From Platycnemis pennipes (taxonomy: Eukaryota; Arthropoda; Insecta; Odonata; Platycnemididae), in the NCBI GenBank assembly GCA_933228895.1, contig OW121847.1, positions 89,507,656-89,571,655 on the forward strand: 64,000 nt of DNA. The letters are read 5' to 3'. The notes below the pieces were generated by a model, which was not told where the DNA came from, did not search any database, and saw nothing but the letters and a program-made list of their open reading frames with translations. The translations under genes and the position numbers were made by a program. Shown here piece after piece: positions 42,807 through 55,700 of the stretch. Numbering within the stretch: position 1 is the first letter of the stretch; each line of letters opens with the position of its first letter.

Positions 42807-45700
42807 ATTACTGCATAAAACTGAGCCAGTCAATCAAATCAATGTTAAGACACAGCTAACTATGTGTCAGTTGAATACTTGAGATTTATGGTGTGCATCA
42901 GAAGACAAAAGCATATCCAATGCATATTTTCAATGAAGTTTGGTGTCATATTAAAGCATGATGGCTTTAATGTAACAAGGTATTGCAATATGCATAATGC
43001 CATCCATATACAGTAAAGAATTTAAGAAGTGATTTACGAGCCTAAGAAATCAACCCAAAAGAAACTATATCTGAAGTATGGCATATCTTCAACGGATCAA
43101 AATACTATATGATTGTCAAGTCCAGGAAGCTTCTTCACATTACCAGGGCTCTATCAAGAACCAGGCCTTACTGGTTATTTACACCTACTTTGAATCCAAT
43201 CCATTTTGAACACAATACTCAAATGATTTCAAAACACCCAAATGAAAGGGATTTGAATGCAATTTTTTTGCTGCAGGATTAAATATTCTTTTTCAAGATT
43301 CCGCAACCTAATTAAAAAAATATCACCTATTAATTTCTACACCTGATAAAAAATACACTCATTTTTCAAGATAACATTATTTCAAATAAAATACCTAAGT
43401 AATTGTTTCAAAATATATTTCAGTAAATCTGAAACAGAATTTTTGAAACAATTTAAGACATCTGACTTTAATGGTGAACGAAGGAAATTTTTTCCGTCCA
43501 TTGATGAGCTATAGCTGCTTAGAAATGCCCAAAGAAATTCCTATACCCTTACATAAGGTATTCAGGTAAAAACAGTCAAATATTTCTTGCAAGCAAATGA
43601 CATACATTTACCAATGATAATTCAATTTTGCTACAAAGAAGAAAAACAATGTGAATGAACCAAATATAATGCCGTCAAAAATGTCTTCGATAAACTATCT
43701 CCAAACTGCTTTACATTTAACTATTGATTAAAACAAAAAATGCATGCAAGTTGAGCAGTAAGCATTGGCTCTCAAAGGCAGAGACTGAAATAAGTTTCAT
43801 TGCACCCAGTAGCTCCAAAATGTTTTCTGTACATAGTATTTAGAATATTTTCACGTGAGGTAATAACATCCCACACCTATAATATTTTAATAAGATAACC
43901 ATGTGAACACTACAACCCTTTTTCATGTGGATGTTTAATAGGGAATGTGGAGGAATTCATCACTTAATATAAATATGCATAATATGTACATGGCTTTATG
44001 AGTACCTCCTTTGTTAATGAATGATTAGGGTTACAGGATTTACACCCAAGCTCAGTTATGTATTTTGATCAAGGGCAAAGGATCCATTTTTGACTTTCAA
44101 TAGGTATGAGTATGATGGTTTATAAAACCGTTTGGCAAGAAATCTGTGTGAAGCTCAAATGAAAAGGTATGATGATTCTAAGCATCCAAGGAACCACTGG
44201 AAAATAATAGTGAAATTGAATAAATAATTTCCATCCTTAAATACCTGAAGGTTTTCATCATTAGCTGGCCTCACAAAACTTAACTCACATTTCAAAAACC
44301 TCTATGCTTACTGTGATTGAGTTAATGATTGGGAATGTAGATATGAAGCACATATCCAAATAGATAGAAAAAATTACAGTAACCTATTCTCATTAAAATA
44401 TAAGATCAAAGGGTAAAGCTTTAAAAGCTCTCACGATCATCTATTTCTCTATCTGATTATTTATATGAAACTGATACTATGCTGATAATTAGGCAAAAAA
44501 CTTCCAGTACCCTCTTAAGGCAAACCATTTTTAAATGTAGGTAGTAAAAAAGAGGACAGACTGCAAAATACTTGGAGTAAATGTTCAAAGTACACTATAT
44601 CATGTTCCAATCTGCGTATCACTAACTGCTTGAAACGTAATTTCTGATTCAATCAAGGATTCAGAGTTTAGTACCTATTTTTATTTCTGTACAGTTTAGC
44701 ACTACATGAATGCCACATTAGAATCAAACAATTATGTGTAGGCACTAAAATTCAAACAAATCTCAGTGTCATACTCTACAAAAAATATAGGTAAATTTGT
44801 ACCATTTATATAACCACAGCAGTATGTCCAAGGAGGTGTGTATAGCTACATATAAACTGTTGTCTCTCCATGATCTACAATTACCTTGATTTAATTTCCA
44901 TAAAACTCAGTCAAATGAGAAATCATCAACAGAAAATTGAAAGTCAGCATTCCAAATGACATCAGAAGTTTGCTGCACTTAAGTTATAAATTGACTTTTC
45001 ACAGTCATATAGTATATACTAAAGCAAAATATAGGGTACTGTACTTAACTTTTCCAACGGGCACATCAAAGTATTTAAGAAGATTTAAAGAGTTGATACA
45101 TGATGTAAATTTTTGATGTGATAATCTTTCTGAATATTTTGAACATCTACATGTTTTGTGATTTGTTTTCATTAAGGTATTTTTGTACAACACATGAAAA
45201 GTGCATTATTTACTACATGACTCATTGTAAGTGTTCATTTATCAAAAGAAATAGATCTCATAGATTTTAATGTATACTCCATGCTGAGGGAGATAGAGAA
45301 TATCTTAAAATGTCATTAGATTCATGCATTCCATTGTATATAAGCATAAATATTGTGAGATTCCAGAAAACAGATGTTTCAGTGTTTGTATCAAGAAAAT
45401 GAAAGTAAAGTAGATTAAAAGTGATAAATTGCTAAAACATGACAAATAATGTAGTACATAGTTTTTTGCAACATGTTAATGACTTATGCATGTTTATCTA
45501 CTTTAAAAGGATCCTTCACAGATAGTGAGCTCCTTCCAATGATAGTGTGAAAAAATAGATGTGGAAAATAAGATTTCTGTATGGTATTATTCAAAGATAA
45601 AAATTATTTAGGCAAAAATCTATTTGTAGCAGAAACAAAAACAGGGATGAGATTCACCATCAAACCTCCAAAACTCCTTTAAGTGTTTCAATAAATACCT
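42807..45700. other. Downstream of channel gene; likely 3' UTR then intergenic
   Basis: AT-rich with no long ORF. An AATAAA at 43385-43390 is one possible polyadenylation signal for the channel transcript; such hexamers are common in this composition, so it is only a candidate. Confidence 0.4.
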
Positions 45701-46719
45701 TACAATTTATAGTTAAGTTAACCTTTTCTGTTGCATCCCTGGCAAAAGTAACCTCCTTCATGGTGAGTAGGTGGGATGCGCCAGGATGGCAGTAGGTACA
45801 TGCCATGAAGTGTAGTTTCCTACACTTTACCGACCCTTTACAGTTATTGGAGGATAAATGACTGATAATGTAGCACCCGCCCTACACTTGCTTGGCTATG
45901 CCCCGCTTACCTCCACCCTAGTCGGAGCAACTATTTCAATCCTTTGTTGCTACAAGAGTTCAACATTCTAGAGCAATATGCTGTGAAAACTAGTAAATTT
46001 GACCCTGGAGATGAGGAAAGGCATTAATTATTCCCACATAAGCTGCATGACAGGTAGGATTGCGTCTATATTTCATGATTGCCTATACACTTGTTTTGGG
46101 ATCACTGTTTAGCAAATAGCCGAGCAATCTCATAGTTTTTTAAGCAAGGGATTATATTCTGTTCAGTTATTTGCATTTCTTGCTATCCCAAGGGAAATTT
46201 CTTCATTAAATCATAATGCATTAATGAATTCATTCTGCAAAAGCTGTACCAGAATTTTTCCAGTTTGAAGGTAAATGATTGTCCTCAATTTTTCACTGGT
46301 AACTTGCCCTTGCTTTAGTGATGAGGATCCACCTCCTACTTCTCAAGGGAAGAAGCTTGGACTTCTTATGTACTTCCCAAAATGAATTTCAACAATTTTT
46401 TTGAAATTGCTTTTGTGTTTTATTTAAATTGTCTGTTTAATTCCTGACTTAACTTAGAAAGTTATATCACTATGCTGAATATCGAGCAAATATCTATACT
46501 AGAGAAGAAACAGATTGCTAGGATTACTCCCACCATACCATTCTCCTACACTACATAGGTGTGAGTGGTACCTTCCACTACCCATACCCTACACCTCGGG
46601 CAATGAGTGGTATACTGCCGCTCTACCGTTCCCCAACAACTCACGGTTGTGAGTGATACCTTCCACTGCCAACATCCTACAGCCCAGGGAGATGTGGATA
46701 GGCCATAGTGAGGGATTTC
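45701..46719. repeat. Degenerate CTACC/GGTAG-rich repeat tract
   Basis: The sequence is studded with CTACC and GGTAG words, including two similar blocks (TGTGAGTGGTACCTTCCACT at about 46560 and TGTGAGTGATACCTTCCACT at about 46650). Similar texture recurs at 49590-50040. No coding signal. Confidence 0.45.
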
Positions 46720-46870
46720 TCTACAGCTGCTCTACCAGTCCCCCACTTCTGATGTTCTAAATTACCATGCCACAACCACCGCTCCCCTGTAAGCCATGGG
46801 TACAACCACCATCCCACTACAGCCAGTTGTGTCATTTTCATAACCTTCAGCTACACTTTATTTTTGCCAA
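46720..46870 (+). repeat. Direct repeat copy 1
   Basis: About 150 bp beginning CTACAGCTGCTCTACC and including GATGTTCTAAATTACCAT and GCCATGGGTAC. It recurs, roughly 80% similar by eye, at 47599-47745 in the same orientation. Confidence 0.7.
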
Positions 46871-46897
46871 CGCATTGACGCATATCTACAATGGGGT

Positions 46898-47419
46898 CGT
46901 TTACCATATTTTTTTTATTGCCGAATTTGATAGAGTTTGTAAAATAAAAAGACCCGTATTTTTCCGTTTTTTGATCCGTCAATTAGTTCTCGAGTTATAG
47001 GCGTCGAAAAACTAATGTTTTTAACCCTTTCGGAAATGTGGGTGTGGTGCAACCTCTGACGTATAACGACTTCGTCCAATCACAACTGAGCCCGCGAAGC
47101 TACTTCGCCTTATCGCAAAGGGGGGGACACAGCTGACTCTGCCAATCGGAGCAGTCACGACCGCATCTGTGCGAGCAGACCTTCTGAGAATCCCCCTCCA
47201 CTCCCTCCCCTTCCCATACGAGCAGCCAAGGACGGGAGGAAAGTGACGTCAATGTTATCACAGCAGCATTTTCGGTGGGCGTCACCTTTTGCTTATTTTA
47301 ATTTTTGATTTATGAGTGAATGGTTATGGTTAGAAGATTAATTTTTTCACTAAATTTATTTTTTCGTTTCCATCTATCAATTTCGTGTACAAAATTGCGA
47401 TTTCGGTTCCGAGTAAACG
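46898..47419. mobile_element. 0.5-kb non-autonomous element, copy A
   Basis: About 520 bp nearly collinear with 50679-51194. The edges form short imperfect inverted repeats (CGTTTACC at the left, GTAAACG at the right). The interior shares CTCGAGTTATA, GTGGTGCAACCTCTGACGT, CACAACTGAGCCC and TTTATGAGTGAATGGTT with copy B. No transposase is evident. It lies between the two direct repeats 46720-46870 and 47599-47745. Confidence 0.75.
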
Positions 47420-47598
47420 CCCCCATTCCAGCCATTATAAAAATATTATAAATGTAAACAATAAAGAAATATTTGTAAGGGGAAAAGGAAACTTCCATAT
47501 CCTAACACTTACCATGTTAGATATTTTAGATGAAAATTGGAGACCACAGTTCACAATCCTACTAACAGCTGCATGTCAATATTCCATTTCATTCTTTC

Positions 47599-47745
47599 CC
47601 TACAGCTGCTCTACCTGTCCCCTACCCTCAGATGTTCTAAATTACCATCCCACTACCACTGCTTGCCCGTTAGCCATGGGTACCACTACCATCCACCACA
47701 GCACTGTGTCATCTTCTTACCACTTAAACCATATTTTGACCAGGG
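47599..47745 (+). repeat. Direct repeat copy 2
   Basis: Second copy of the sequence at 46720-46870, sharing CTACAGCTGCTCTACC, GATGTTCTAAATTACCAT and GCCATGGGTAC. Confidence 0.7.
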
Positions 47746-49560
47746 TTTTTGATTCAGTTCCCACACCCATTAAGATATGTTTGATCCTATGAATAAAGAT
47801 GAAGAAAAAAGTATGCATAAGCAAGGATAATTTATATTGTTAGAAAGGTTCTATAAAAAACCTTTCTACTGAAATAGTACTTTTCTATACTTTTACACAC
47901 AAGTTTTTTCTATGGTGTTAATTATAATTTGGTTTTGCTGGACCTTAGCATAACATTACCAGGAGTTCAATCAAGGATTATTGTAACTTGAGTTTGCATG
48001 GCTGTAGCACTACGATACACACGACAGGTACAATTGTGAATTGCATTATCATTATTCAGAAGAGTGAAGGTACAATGGTCATTCTTAAAATTTTATCCAA
48101 TGCTCCAAGTTATCAATCTCAATTAGTAGTAGAGTAAGTCATTTGAACTGTTACTGCAATCAATTTGTTTATTGAGGAGTTTGAATAATTTATAATGATA
48201 GCAACACCATGATAGTAATCTTGCTGTCCACCAACTTTCTGTCTACTTGGGTTTTTACATCATTTTATAATTTTTTAATAAATACCCATCTTACCTACTA
48301 TTTCTCTGATTTTTTGGCACCTTTACCTTTCATTATTTATACTCATCTTAAAAATTGGTTGTTTTATTTTTATATGTTCAACTCTTTTTTCCAAACAAAA
48401 CAATGTGTGGATATACCTGTAGTACACTGTTCTTACTATTAAATATTATTTGAAAAAATAATGCAACAAAAGATTTGAAAAATACTGTGCATTCTGTGAA
48501 TTAATAGGGAGTCCTTCAAAAGGGAGTCCTCGAGGTATCTTGGACATCCATTCCTAAGGTTAAACATCAAGTATTTTTGATCCTAGTTGGAATTACCATA
48601 GCCTATAAGTCTTACCTCACCACCCTAACCTAACTACATAAAGAGCCTTAGAGACACAAAATAAAAAAGAGAACTTAATCATAGCACAGAAAAATGTTTA
48701 ACAACTCAGCCACTATTTTAATTTTGTCTTGTTCTGGTTCAAGTTATGATTTTTTTATGGGATCACTGCTGTAAAGTCAAAACATGTCATAGAACAATGT
48801 AGATCAGGATGTGTATGGTGGAAAATACACATTTTCAATTCACACTGATAAAAATAATTATTTTACAACTTAAGTTGTTACAATAATAAGACAAAATGCT
48901 AAATTAGAACTTTTAGTTATGAACGAGCCAAATTTTGGAATTAACATTTAATCATTATGTTCGTAAAGTATTACATTAAATGCATCTGAAGTTAACTGGC
49001 TTGCATTTGCTTATTTAATAGTTACAAAATAATGTCATTGAAATAGCAATGCTCATGATGTATAGTATTTCTCTAAGGTACTTTCTTTGGGATCAATAAA
49101 GAAAATGTTTAACTACATAATTCAGGTTTGTAATAATAATGTCAAGAACCAATTAATCTCCATTACTTCATAAAATATAAAGTTTTTATAGACACCTAAG
49201 CACTTGAGAAAATGTTTCAAATATAAAAGTGACAACGAATGATTCAGTTTGGATAATGGAACCCTTTAAAAATGATAAACCTATGACACACCTGAACAGT
49301 AGCCGTTTATGGGACAAGAATTTAATGCAGAATATACTCTCACCATAGTACATGTTAAAGAGTTAGTACAGCTAATCCATAATAGCTTCCGATTTAATAA
49401 TATACAACAAATTCAAGGATTGCAAACTTGCAGTGAAAACCTGACTGAAGTTAGTTTCAATTCTTCGACAACCCATCTGCTCTCTGAAGAGCCTAACCTT
49501 TGCAAACCTCTTTTTGCATAGGAATAACCAATGCTACACAAACTACACAAGCACACATGC
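47746..49560. other. Intergenic, nothing recognised
   Basis: AT-rich sequence without coding signal or definable repeats. Confidence 0.4.
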
Positions 49561-50060
49561 TCACTTGGTGGACTGTACAATCGTTACAGGTTTTCACGGG
49601 GTGGTCATACAGACCACTCCTACTTACAGGGTCAGCTTATATTTCAGTCGCCCACTGCCTCTTTATTACACCCAATAAATGGTAGGCGATGGGTAGCCCA
49701 ACACCTCCCCTACACTTCAATGCACTTTCAGAACGAATGGTAGCTTACACTCCCATATTCTTCCTTGGGTAGGCAGGGGAAATGTAGAGATATGATGTAT
49801 GCAACCCCTCCATTTACCCTTCAGGATGCATAAAGGGCAGGTAAATGGCGTGTAAGCAATCAACAGTCAAGCAAGGGTACAGAGGGCAGAATGTTACACC
49901 TCTCCTCCACTCTATGTGGTTGGTAGGTTTGAAGTAATTGTGAAGAGAGGACGAGCGAGTGCAGGGCAGGCACTACATTACCACTCCTCTACCATCCATG
50001 AATGGTAAAGGGTTGGTAAAGGGCACGTAACTATAGTTATAGAGCATACACTTCTATATG
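49561..50060. repeat. Degenerate GGTAG/CTACC-rich repeat tract
   Basis: The same word bias as at 45701-46719, with TACCACTCCTCTACCATCC and GGTAAAGGGTTGGTAAAGGG. Probably an old repeat family; boundaries unclear. Confidence 0.35.
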
Positions 50061-50245
50061 TGTATACACTTCTTGGCATGTATTATCATCTTCGTACAGC
50101 CTGCCTACCCACTAGGAATGAGCTTACTTTTGCCACAGTGAATCTGTTAAATGCACATAAATGCACACTACCTGTTGAGAAATCTTCATAGCTACATCAT
50201 TAATTTTCATCTTTCCATGATAGCATGAATTTTTTTATTCAAGAA

Positions 50246-50553
50246 CAGGGGCCTACATTTTTTGTCTGGACCCCCCCCCCCCCCCCCCCCTCCCTAAACA
50301 AGAAACTATAGTTATACTATATATAGATAGTCTGTAAATCACTATGTATTATACATCAATTCCATGTTATGCATCAACAAGGTAATCTATGATAATTTAA
50401 AGAAGATCAAGAATGGTTACATGGACAGCAATACTCTTAACAATCCAACATCATTCAATTATGCTAATGATACATATTTACTTCACTGAAGGCTGAAACC
50501 CCTTCTCCCCCCCCTCCCTCACCCTCCAGAGAAAAAAATTACCTATGCCCCTG
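50246..50553. mobile_element. 308-bp hAT-like MITE with C20 run
   Basis: Ends CAGGGGC and GCCCCTG, with imperfect inverted homology inward (TTTTTTGTCTGG against CCAGAGAAAAAAA). The 8-bp flanks TTCAAGAA (50238-50245) and TTCAGGAG (50554-50561) match at six of eight positions, consistent with an aged 8-bp hAT target duplication. A run of 20 C lies at 50271-50290. No ORF. Confidence 0.65.
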
Positions 50554-50678
50554 TTCAGGAGTCACTTTGTGTTATAAATATATGTGCATCAAAATATATT
50601 ATTACACTTATATTGAATACGATGAATGTTTAAATGAAGAAGCTTTTCAGTAGAGGAAATTGCCACTTAGGTTGCCCC

Positions 50679-51194
50679 CGTTTACCATTTTTTTTTATTG
50701 CTAGATCTGATATAGTTTGTAAAAGAAAAATACAGGCCTGTATTTTTTTCGTTTTTTGATCCGTCAATTATTTCTCGAGTTATAAGCGGTGAAAAACGGA
50801 CGTTTTAACCCTTTTGGAAAAGTGGGCGTGGTGCAACCTCTGACGTCACTAACTTCGTCAAATCACAACTGAGCCCACAAAGCTACTTCGCCTTATCGCA
50901 AAGGGGGGGACACAGCTGACTCCCAATAGGAGCGATTCCGACAGAATCTGTGCGAGCAGGCCTTCCGAGAACCCCTCTCCATTCCCTTCCCCTAAAAGCA
51001 GTCAAGGACAGGAGGAAAATGACATCAATGATATCAAAGCAGCTTCTTCGGTGGGTGTCACCTTTTGCTTATTTTAATTTTTGATTTATGAGTGAATGGT
51101 TTTGGTTAGAAGATTAATTTTTTCACTAAAATTCGTTTTTCCTTTCCATCTAACAATTTTGTCCACAAAATTGCGATTTTGGATTGAGTAAACG
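50679..51194. mobile_element. 0.5-kb non-autonomous element, copy B
   Basis: Collinear with copy A at 46898-47419 in the same orientation, with substitutions and small indels throughout. Ends CGTTTACC and GTAAACG. Sequence outside these limits does not match, which supports them as element borders. Confidence 0.75.
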
Positions 51195-52657
51195 CACCCA
51201 TTGCCAACTAATTGCTACTGTAATCACTTATGTGATTATAGTTAGATTATTCTGTATTAGAATCATTATTACAAAAAATATTGCCATCAGTTTGAATGTG
51301 GTTTATAAAAGAACTTACAGATGAGATAGTTAACTATATCTAATTAGATCTCTAATAAATAATCTAAGTCTATCTAATTAGATGTCTATAATTCATGTGT
51401 GCAAAAAGGTCTCAACTTTGGAGGTGCTACGAAGGGAATCAAAATTAATTTTGTCGTGGATTTCTGGATACTGAAGTATGCTAGCATGAAAGGTCAAAAC
51501 TATCCATGAAAATTTTGTCTCATAAATCTCACACTTTTATCAGATTTTTCCCACAGCAATTGAGTTATGTTCCTCATTCATTTCTGAGGGACTTCTAATA
51601 TAAATGTCTCACAAAAATTTCCACTGGAAAGTTAATAATTCAATGAAGAAATTATAGGTCATATTAATAATGACAGATTGGTAATACTTGAATAATGGAC
51701 AGAGAGAGGAAATAGTTAGAACAGGGCCATATTTTCCATATGGCAATCCAAGGGCATGAACTCTCTCACGAGGTCCCTGTCTCATGGTCCAGGCCTTCAG
51801 GGACCATGGCCCATAGGCCTCACTGCAGTGAGAGAGAAAACGTAAATATAGTTGAAAGTAACCTGGTACCCACTAGCATAGTATTAATAGTGATAGATAT
51901 TTTTACTTATTATATATTGTCTTAATATGCAAGGAAAAGTTTATGCCAATAGACTTAAGTCTACTGTCTAACTGACTTAAGTCCATTAAGCTGCCAGGTT
52001 GCAAGTTTATAACATTGGGGGCCTTATTCTAGATTCTGCCTGAGAGTTCATAAATACGTCCCTGAGCCAGAGTCAATATTACTGGTGAAAATGATTACTC
52101 CATACTTCCCGCGATATATACCAGTTGCCACATGGTATGCATAATACACATTATGTATTAGCTATTTATAGTTCATGTTTGCTACTTACTATTTGTTCCT
52201 GTGAAAGGATGCAGCTAGAAGTTATTGACTGAAATTTCAGCAACGGTGGGGTGAGCCAGTGAGCCCTGTATTGGGCTACCGGGATTTTCTGGTATATTCC
52301 GTGAAGCTGGAAACGTCCAGTTACTCAAATTCTATGTGATATTTTGGGTACCAGATCTGTCTAGGAAGTCACAGGCGGAAAAGTTCACGTCCCTAAGCAT
52401 TAAGTTTGGAGTCATTCAAAGTTTGAAATGGGGATACCTACATTAATCTATCAGTTAAGCCTCATTAAAAATCAAATTATGACAGAGCGTAACGTCTGCA
52501 AGAAATTCCAAACTAGCGCGTAAAAGTTTTGCCGCTAGAGTGCAGCACAAGAAAGAGACTTGTCCTGTGCGGACTCCGTGGTGCTGTTTTATAATTCCGT
52601 CCGATCAGGTTGTTTGGAAGGGTGCCTGAGGAAAAGGACTTTTTAACTATTGAAGAA
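51195..52657 (+). promoter_or_regulatory. MRI1 upstream region and likely 5' UTR
   Basis: The promoter and first transcribed bases should lie here. The last 160 bp (from about 52495) are less AT-rich than the rest. I found no convincing TATA box or initiator. There is no in-frame upstream ATG between 52610 and the chosen start, although the frame is open. Confidence 0.35.
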
Positions 52658-52789
52658 ATGACTCTGAAAGCTATTAAGTACGGAAATGGGAAACTAGAGG
52701 TTTTGGACCAGTTGCTATTGCCCTCAGAAACGAAATATGTGAATATTAAAGGTGTGGAGGATGGATGGCATGCTATTAACAAAATGCAG
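52658..52789 (+). CDS. MRI1: MRI1 exon 1
   Basis: Forty-four codons from GAAGAAATGA to ATGCAG/GTGAGT. Encodes the N-terminal substrate-lid region (LDQLLLP, W-x-A-I-x-x-M). Phase 0 donor. Confidence 0.95.
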
Positions 52790-55700
52790 GTGAGTCAACA
52801 ATATTTCATTTGCCGACGAAACTTGGGCATTTATGTACCAAGACATATATAGTGTGTGCGATAAGTATCATAAGTACTACTCTCGTTTAATTATAGGTTC
52901 GTGGAGCTCCTGCCATTGCAATTGTAGGATGCTTAAGTCTTGCGGTCGAACTTCAGTCGGAATTTTATACGTGCAAGAAAACTTTGCGGCAAGAAGTAGA
53001 AGGGAGATTAAATTATATGGTGTCTGCGAGACCCACTGCTGTGAATATGAAAATAGCTGCTGACGATTTGATAGCGCTGGTGAATTCTCTTGACGAAGAT
53101 GAGACTGTCGATGTTGACACAATGAAAATGAGGTAACTGTTTAATTACTTGAAAACTTTATCAGATTTCTCATATTTGAGTTGACAAATATAAATTGACC
53201 GATTCATTCATAATCAGGTTCATCCAAGCCATTGAGAAAATGCTTGATAAGGATATAGCCGATAATCGTGCCATTGGGGATAATGGATCTATAGCGATTT
53301 TAAGTGGAAGAAAGACTGACGGCCCTGTCCGAATTCTAACGCACTGTAACACAGGTTCTTTGGCGACTGCTAATTATGGGACAGCACTAGGTGTCATTCG
53401 CTCTCTTTATGCAACTGGAAAAATAGGTAAGTTAGTTGTATAGTCATGTAATTCCTTGAATTAAGTGTCAAACAACTCGTGAGATGTAGTAGAAGAATTG
53501 TGTTTTTGTGGTTTAAACTTAATGTACCTGTTTTGGAAAGCAGATAAACAATAGAATCATACTCCGTTTCATATCAGAATGATGGACACATCCGTGGGAA
53601 TCAGCTGTTTTGAATTAAAGAAAATTTCTGAAAATAGAATTCAGATAATATCCAGGCCGGTTTAATAAAATAAAGCGTTTGACAATTCAGTCTGTATTTT
53701 TTTGTGCATGGAGTAGACTGATGTGTTTTAAGATAACTCACGATTAGTTTTGCTCGGGATTAATTTAATTTTGGTTAGTTGCCCAGCACCTATGCTGTAG
53801 TTGTATAGGTATTTATTTCACCCTTCAGTGTTATTTGGAAGGCCGCTGCTATCATCCAAAAACCTAACATTTCTGATAAAATATTTCCTATCTACGACTA
53901 ATTATTTAAAGAAGCTTTTCGGAACATTAAAAGGTGCATTGGTCTCAGTGATAAATGAAATTCCCTTATTGGTAGAGTTTTTTTTGAAAGTCTGAACTTA
54001 AGTATCTACTCATTTTGAGGGAATGTAGGGGAACCCATTCTTTGACCAGATCTCTGACATGTCCTTATCGTGGAAACAGTTAAGAAATTGTTCTACTGTA
54101 ATCACCTTGTATGCATGATATGTAAGACACATTGTGTCGGGGTCGTGAAGCTATTAGGTATGTGATCAGATTGCTTTGGAATAGAGTTTTCTCCTGTAGT
54201 TAATTTTGAGACAGATCACACAGCATAAAGGATTTTACTAAACTTAGGTTGGATGACTTGATTCTTGTCATAAATTAAATTTAGCTCTCTCTTTAATGTA
54301 GTGATTTTTCTTGGCAGGCCAATGAATTCTTGAAGAGAAATCCCTCTAGTTTGTAGTACATTTGTAATGACTGAACAGTGATTCCTAGTATATGAATAGT
54401 GGAGTAAGCCTCATACAACTAGGAAACTTGAAATGACATCTTCATCCTACATTTTAGTTAGTGGATTTTCAGGTGGGAGATATTTTTATAAAAAGTAGCC
54501 TTAGACTTAACAGAAAAGTGCAGAAGAGCCTGCATCGAAGATTAAGCTTACATGGGTCGTAGAATGAACTTATATACTACGGAAATGGAGTAAGTATTTT
54601 TCATTATATATATTTGATGGAATTATATTTGCAATTATAAAGATTCTACACAGAAATATTTATTAGAATCATTATTATTATTAACATTAGTTTTCTGCTG
54701 ATTAGGTTTAGGTGGAGCATCTCTAGTAGGATGTTTTAAAGCGCAGGGTAAAAGTCTAAAATTCTGCTCCTGGGGTTTTAATAATTGAATAAATATTTCC
54801 TACTCCTCTTTGCACTAATCAGTATACCTCTGCATTTATTCTTTCTGATTCCGCATTAGTTCTGAAAGGCAATAAGAGAGCAAGGGGCTTAAGGAGTTGC
54901 TGGTAATTTCCATTTCTGAGCTAATTCATCTAACATACTTTGGTTATACTACCTGCATATCTTATTGATGCATGTATCACCCCGATTTATATGCTCATAT
55001 TATTTTCTCTGATATTTCAAATTAATACAAGGTGATTACAAAAATAGGGAAATTAAATAATTTCATTAGAATTTCCTATGGGAAATGGGTGTGGCAGCTA
55101 GAGTACTGGTCTTCCACCCTAGGGATGCAGGTTTAACTCCTGAGTGTGCAGACATTTTACAATGGACTCTTGGTTCCACTTGAGTGTCAGGTGGAAAGCA
55201 AGTACAGTGCAGTATTTTGTTTATCAGTTAATGTCTTTGCGCCTTACTCTAAGGTTATGATAATGTCAATTCTAGGTTTCTCTTTGCATTTTATTTGCTT
55301 TATTTTGCCATTTTAATGGTGCAAATATTACCTCACCCAAAATACTCTCTAATCCACAATGGTGCAATGACCATAGTTACCCAATGTCTCCCCTAATAAC
55401 TATGACTGTATTGTAACATTGGTACAAATTAAGTAGAAATTAGGGCTATAGGAACCAAATAAAATACTACATATATAGGGGAGAGTGGGGCTAAATGGAC
55501 CGCATTTGATTCTTTCAATTTTAATTTGCGCTCATTTTTGATGAGCTAGAGAGTTCAAATTTTTACCGTAGACGGCTGTTGGCAACACAAGGGAACTTCA
55601 GCTGTTTTATTCCATTTGTGGCAATGCAAACCTATTTATGCTTTGGTGTTTGTTATCGTGTGGTCACTCAAAATATTTAGTGATCCGAAGGTTTTGATTG

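Noticed and set aside
52610..52657. MRI1 start 16 codons further upstream at a TTG codon
   Set aside because: TTG is not a normal eukaryotic start, and homologues begin with MTL at the ATG at 52658.
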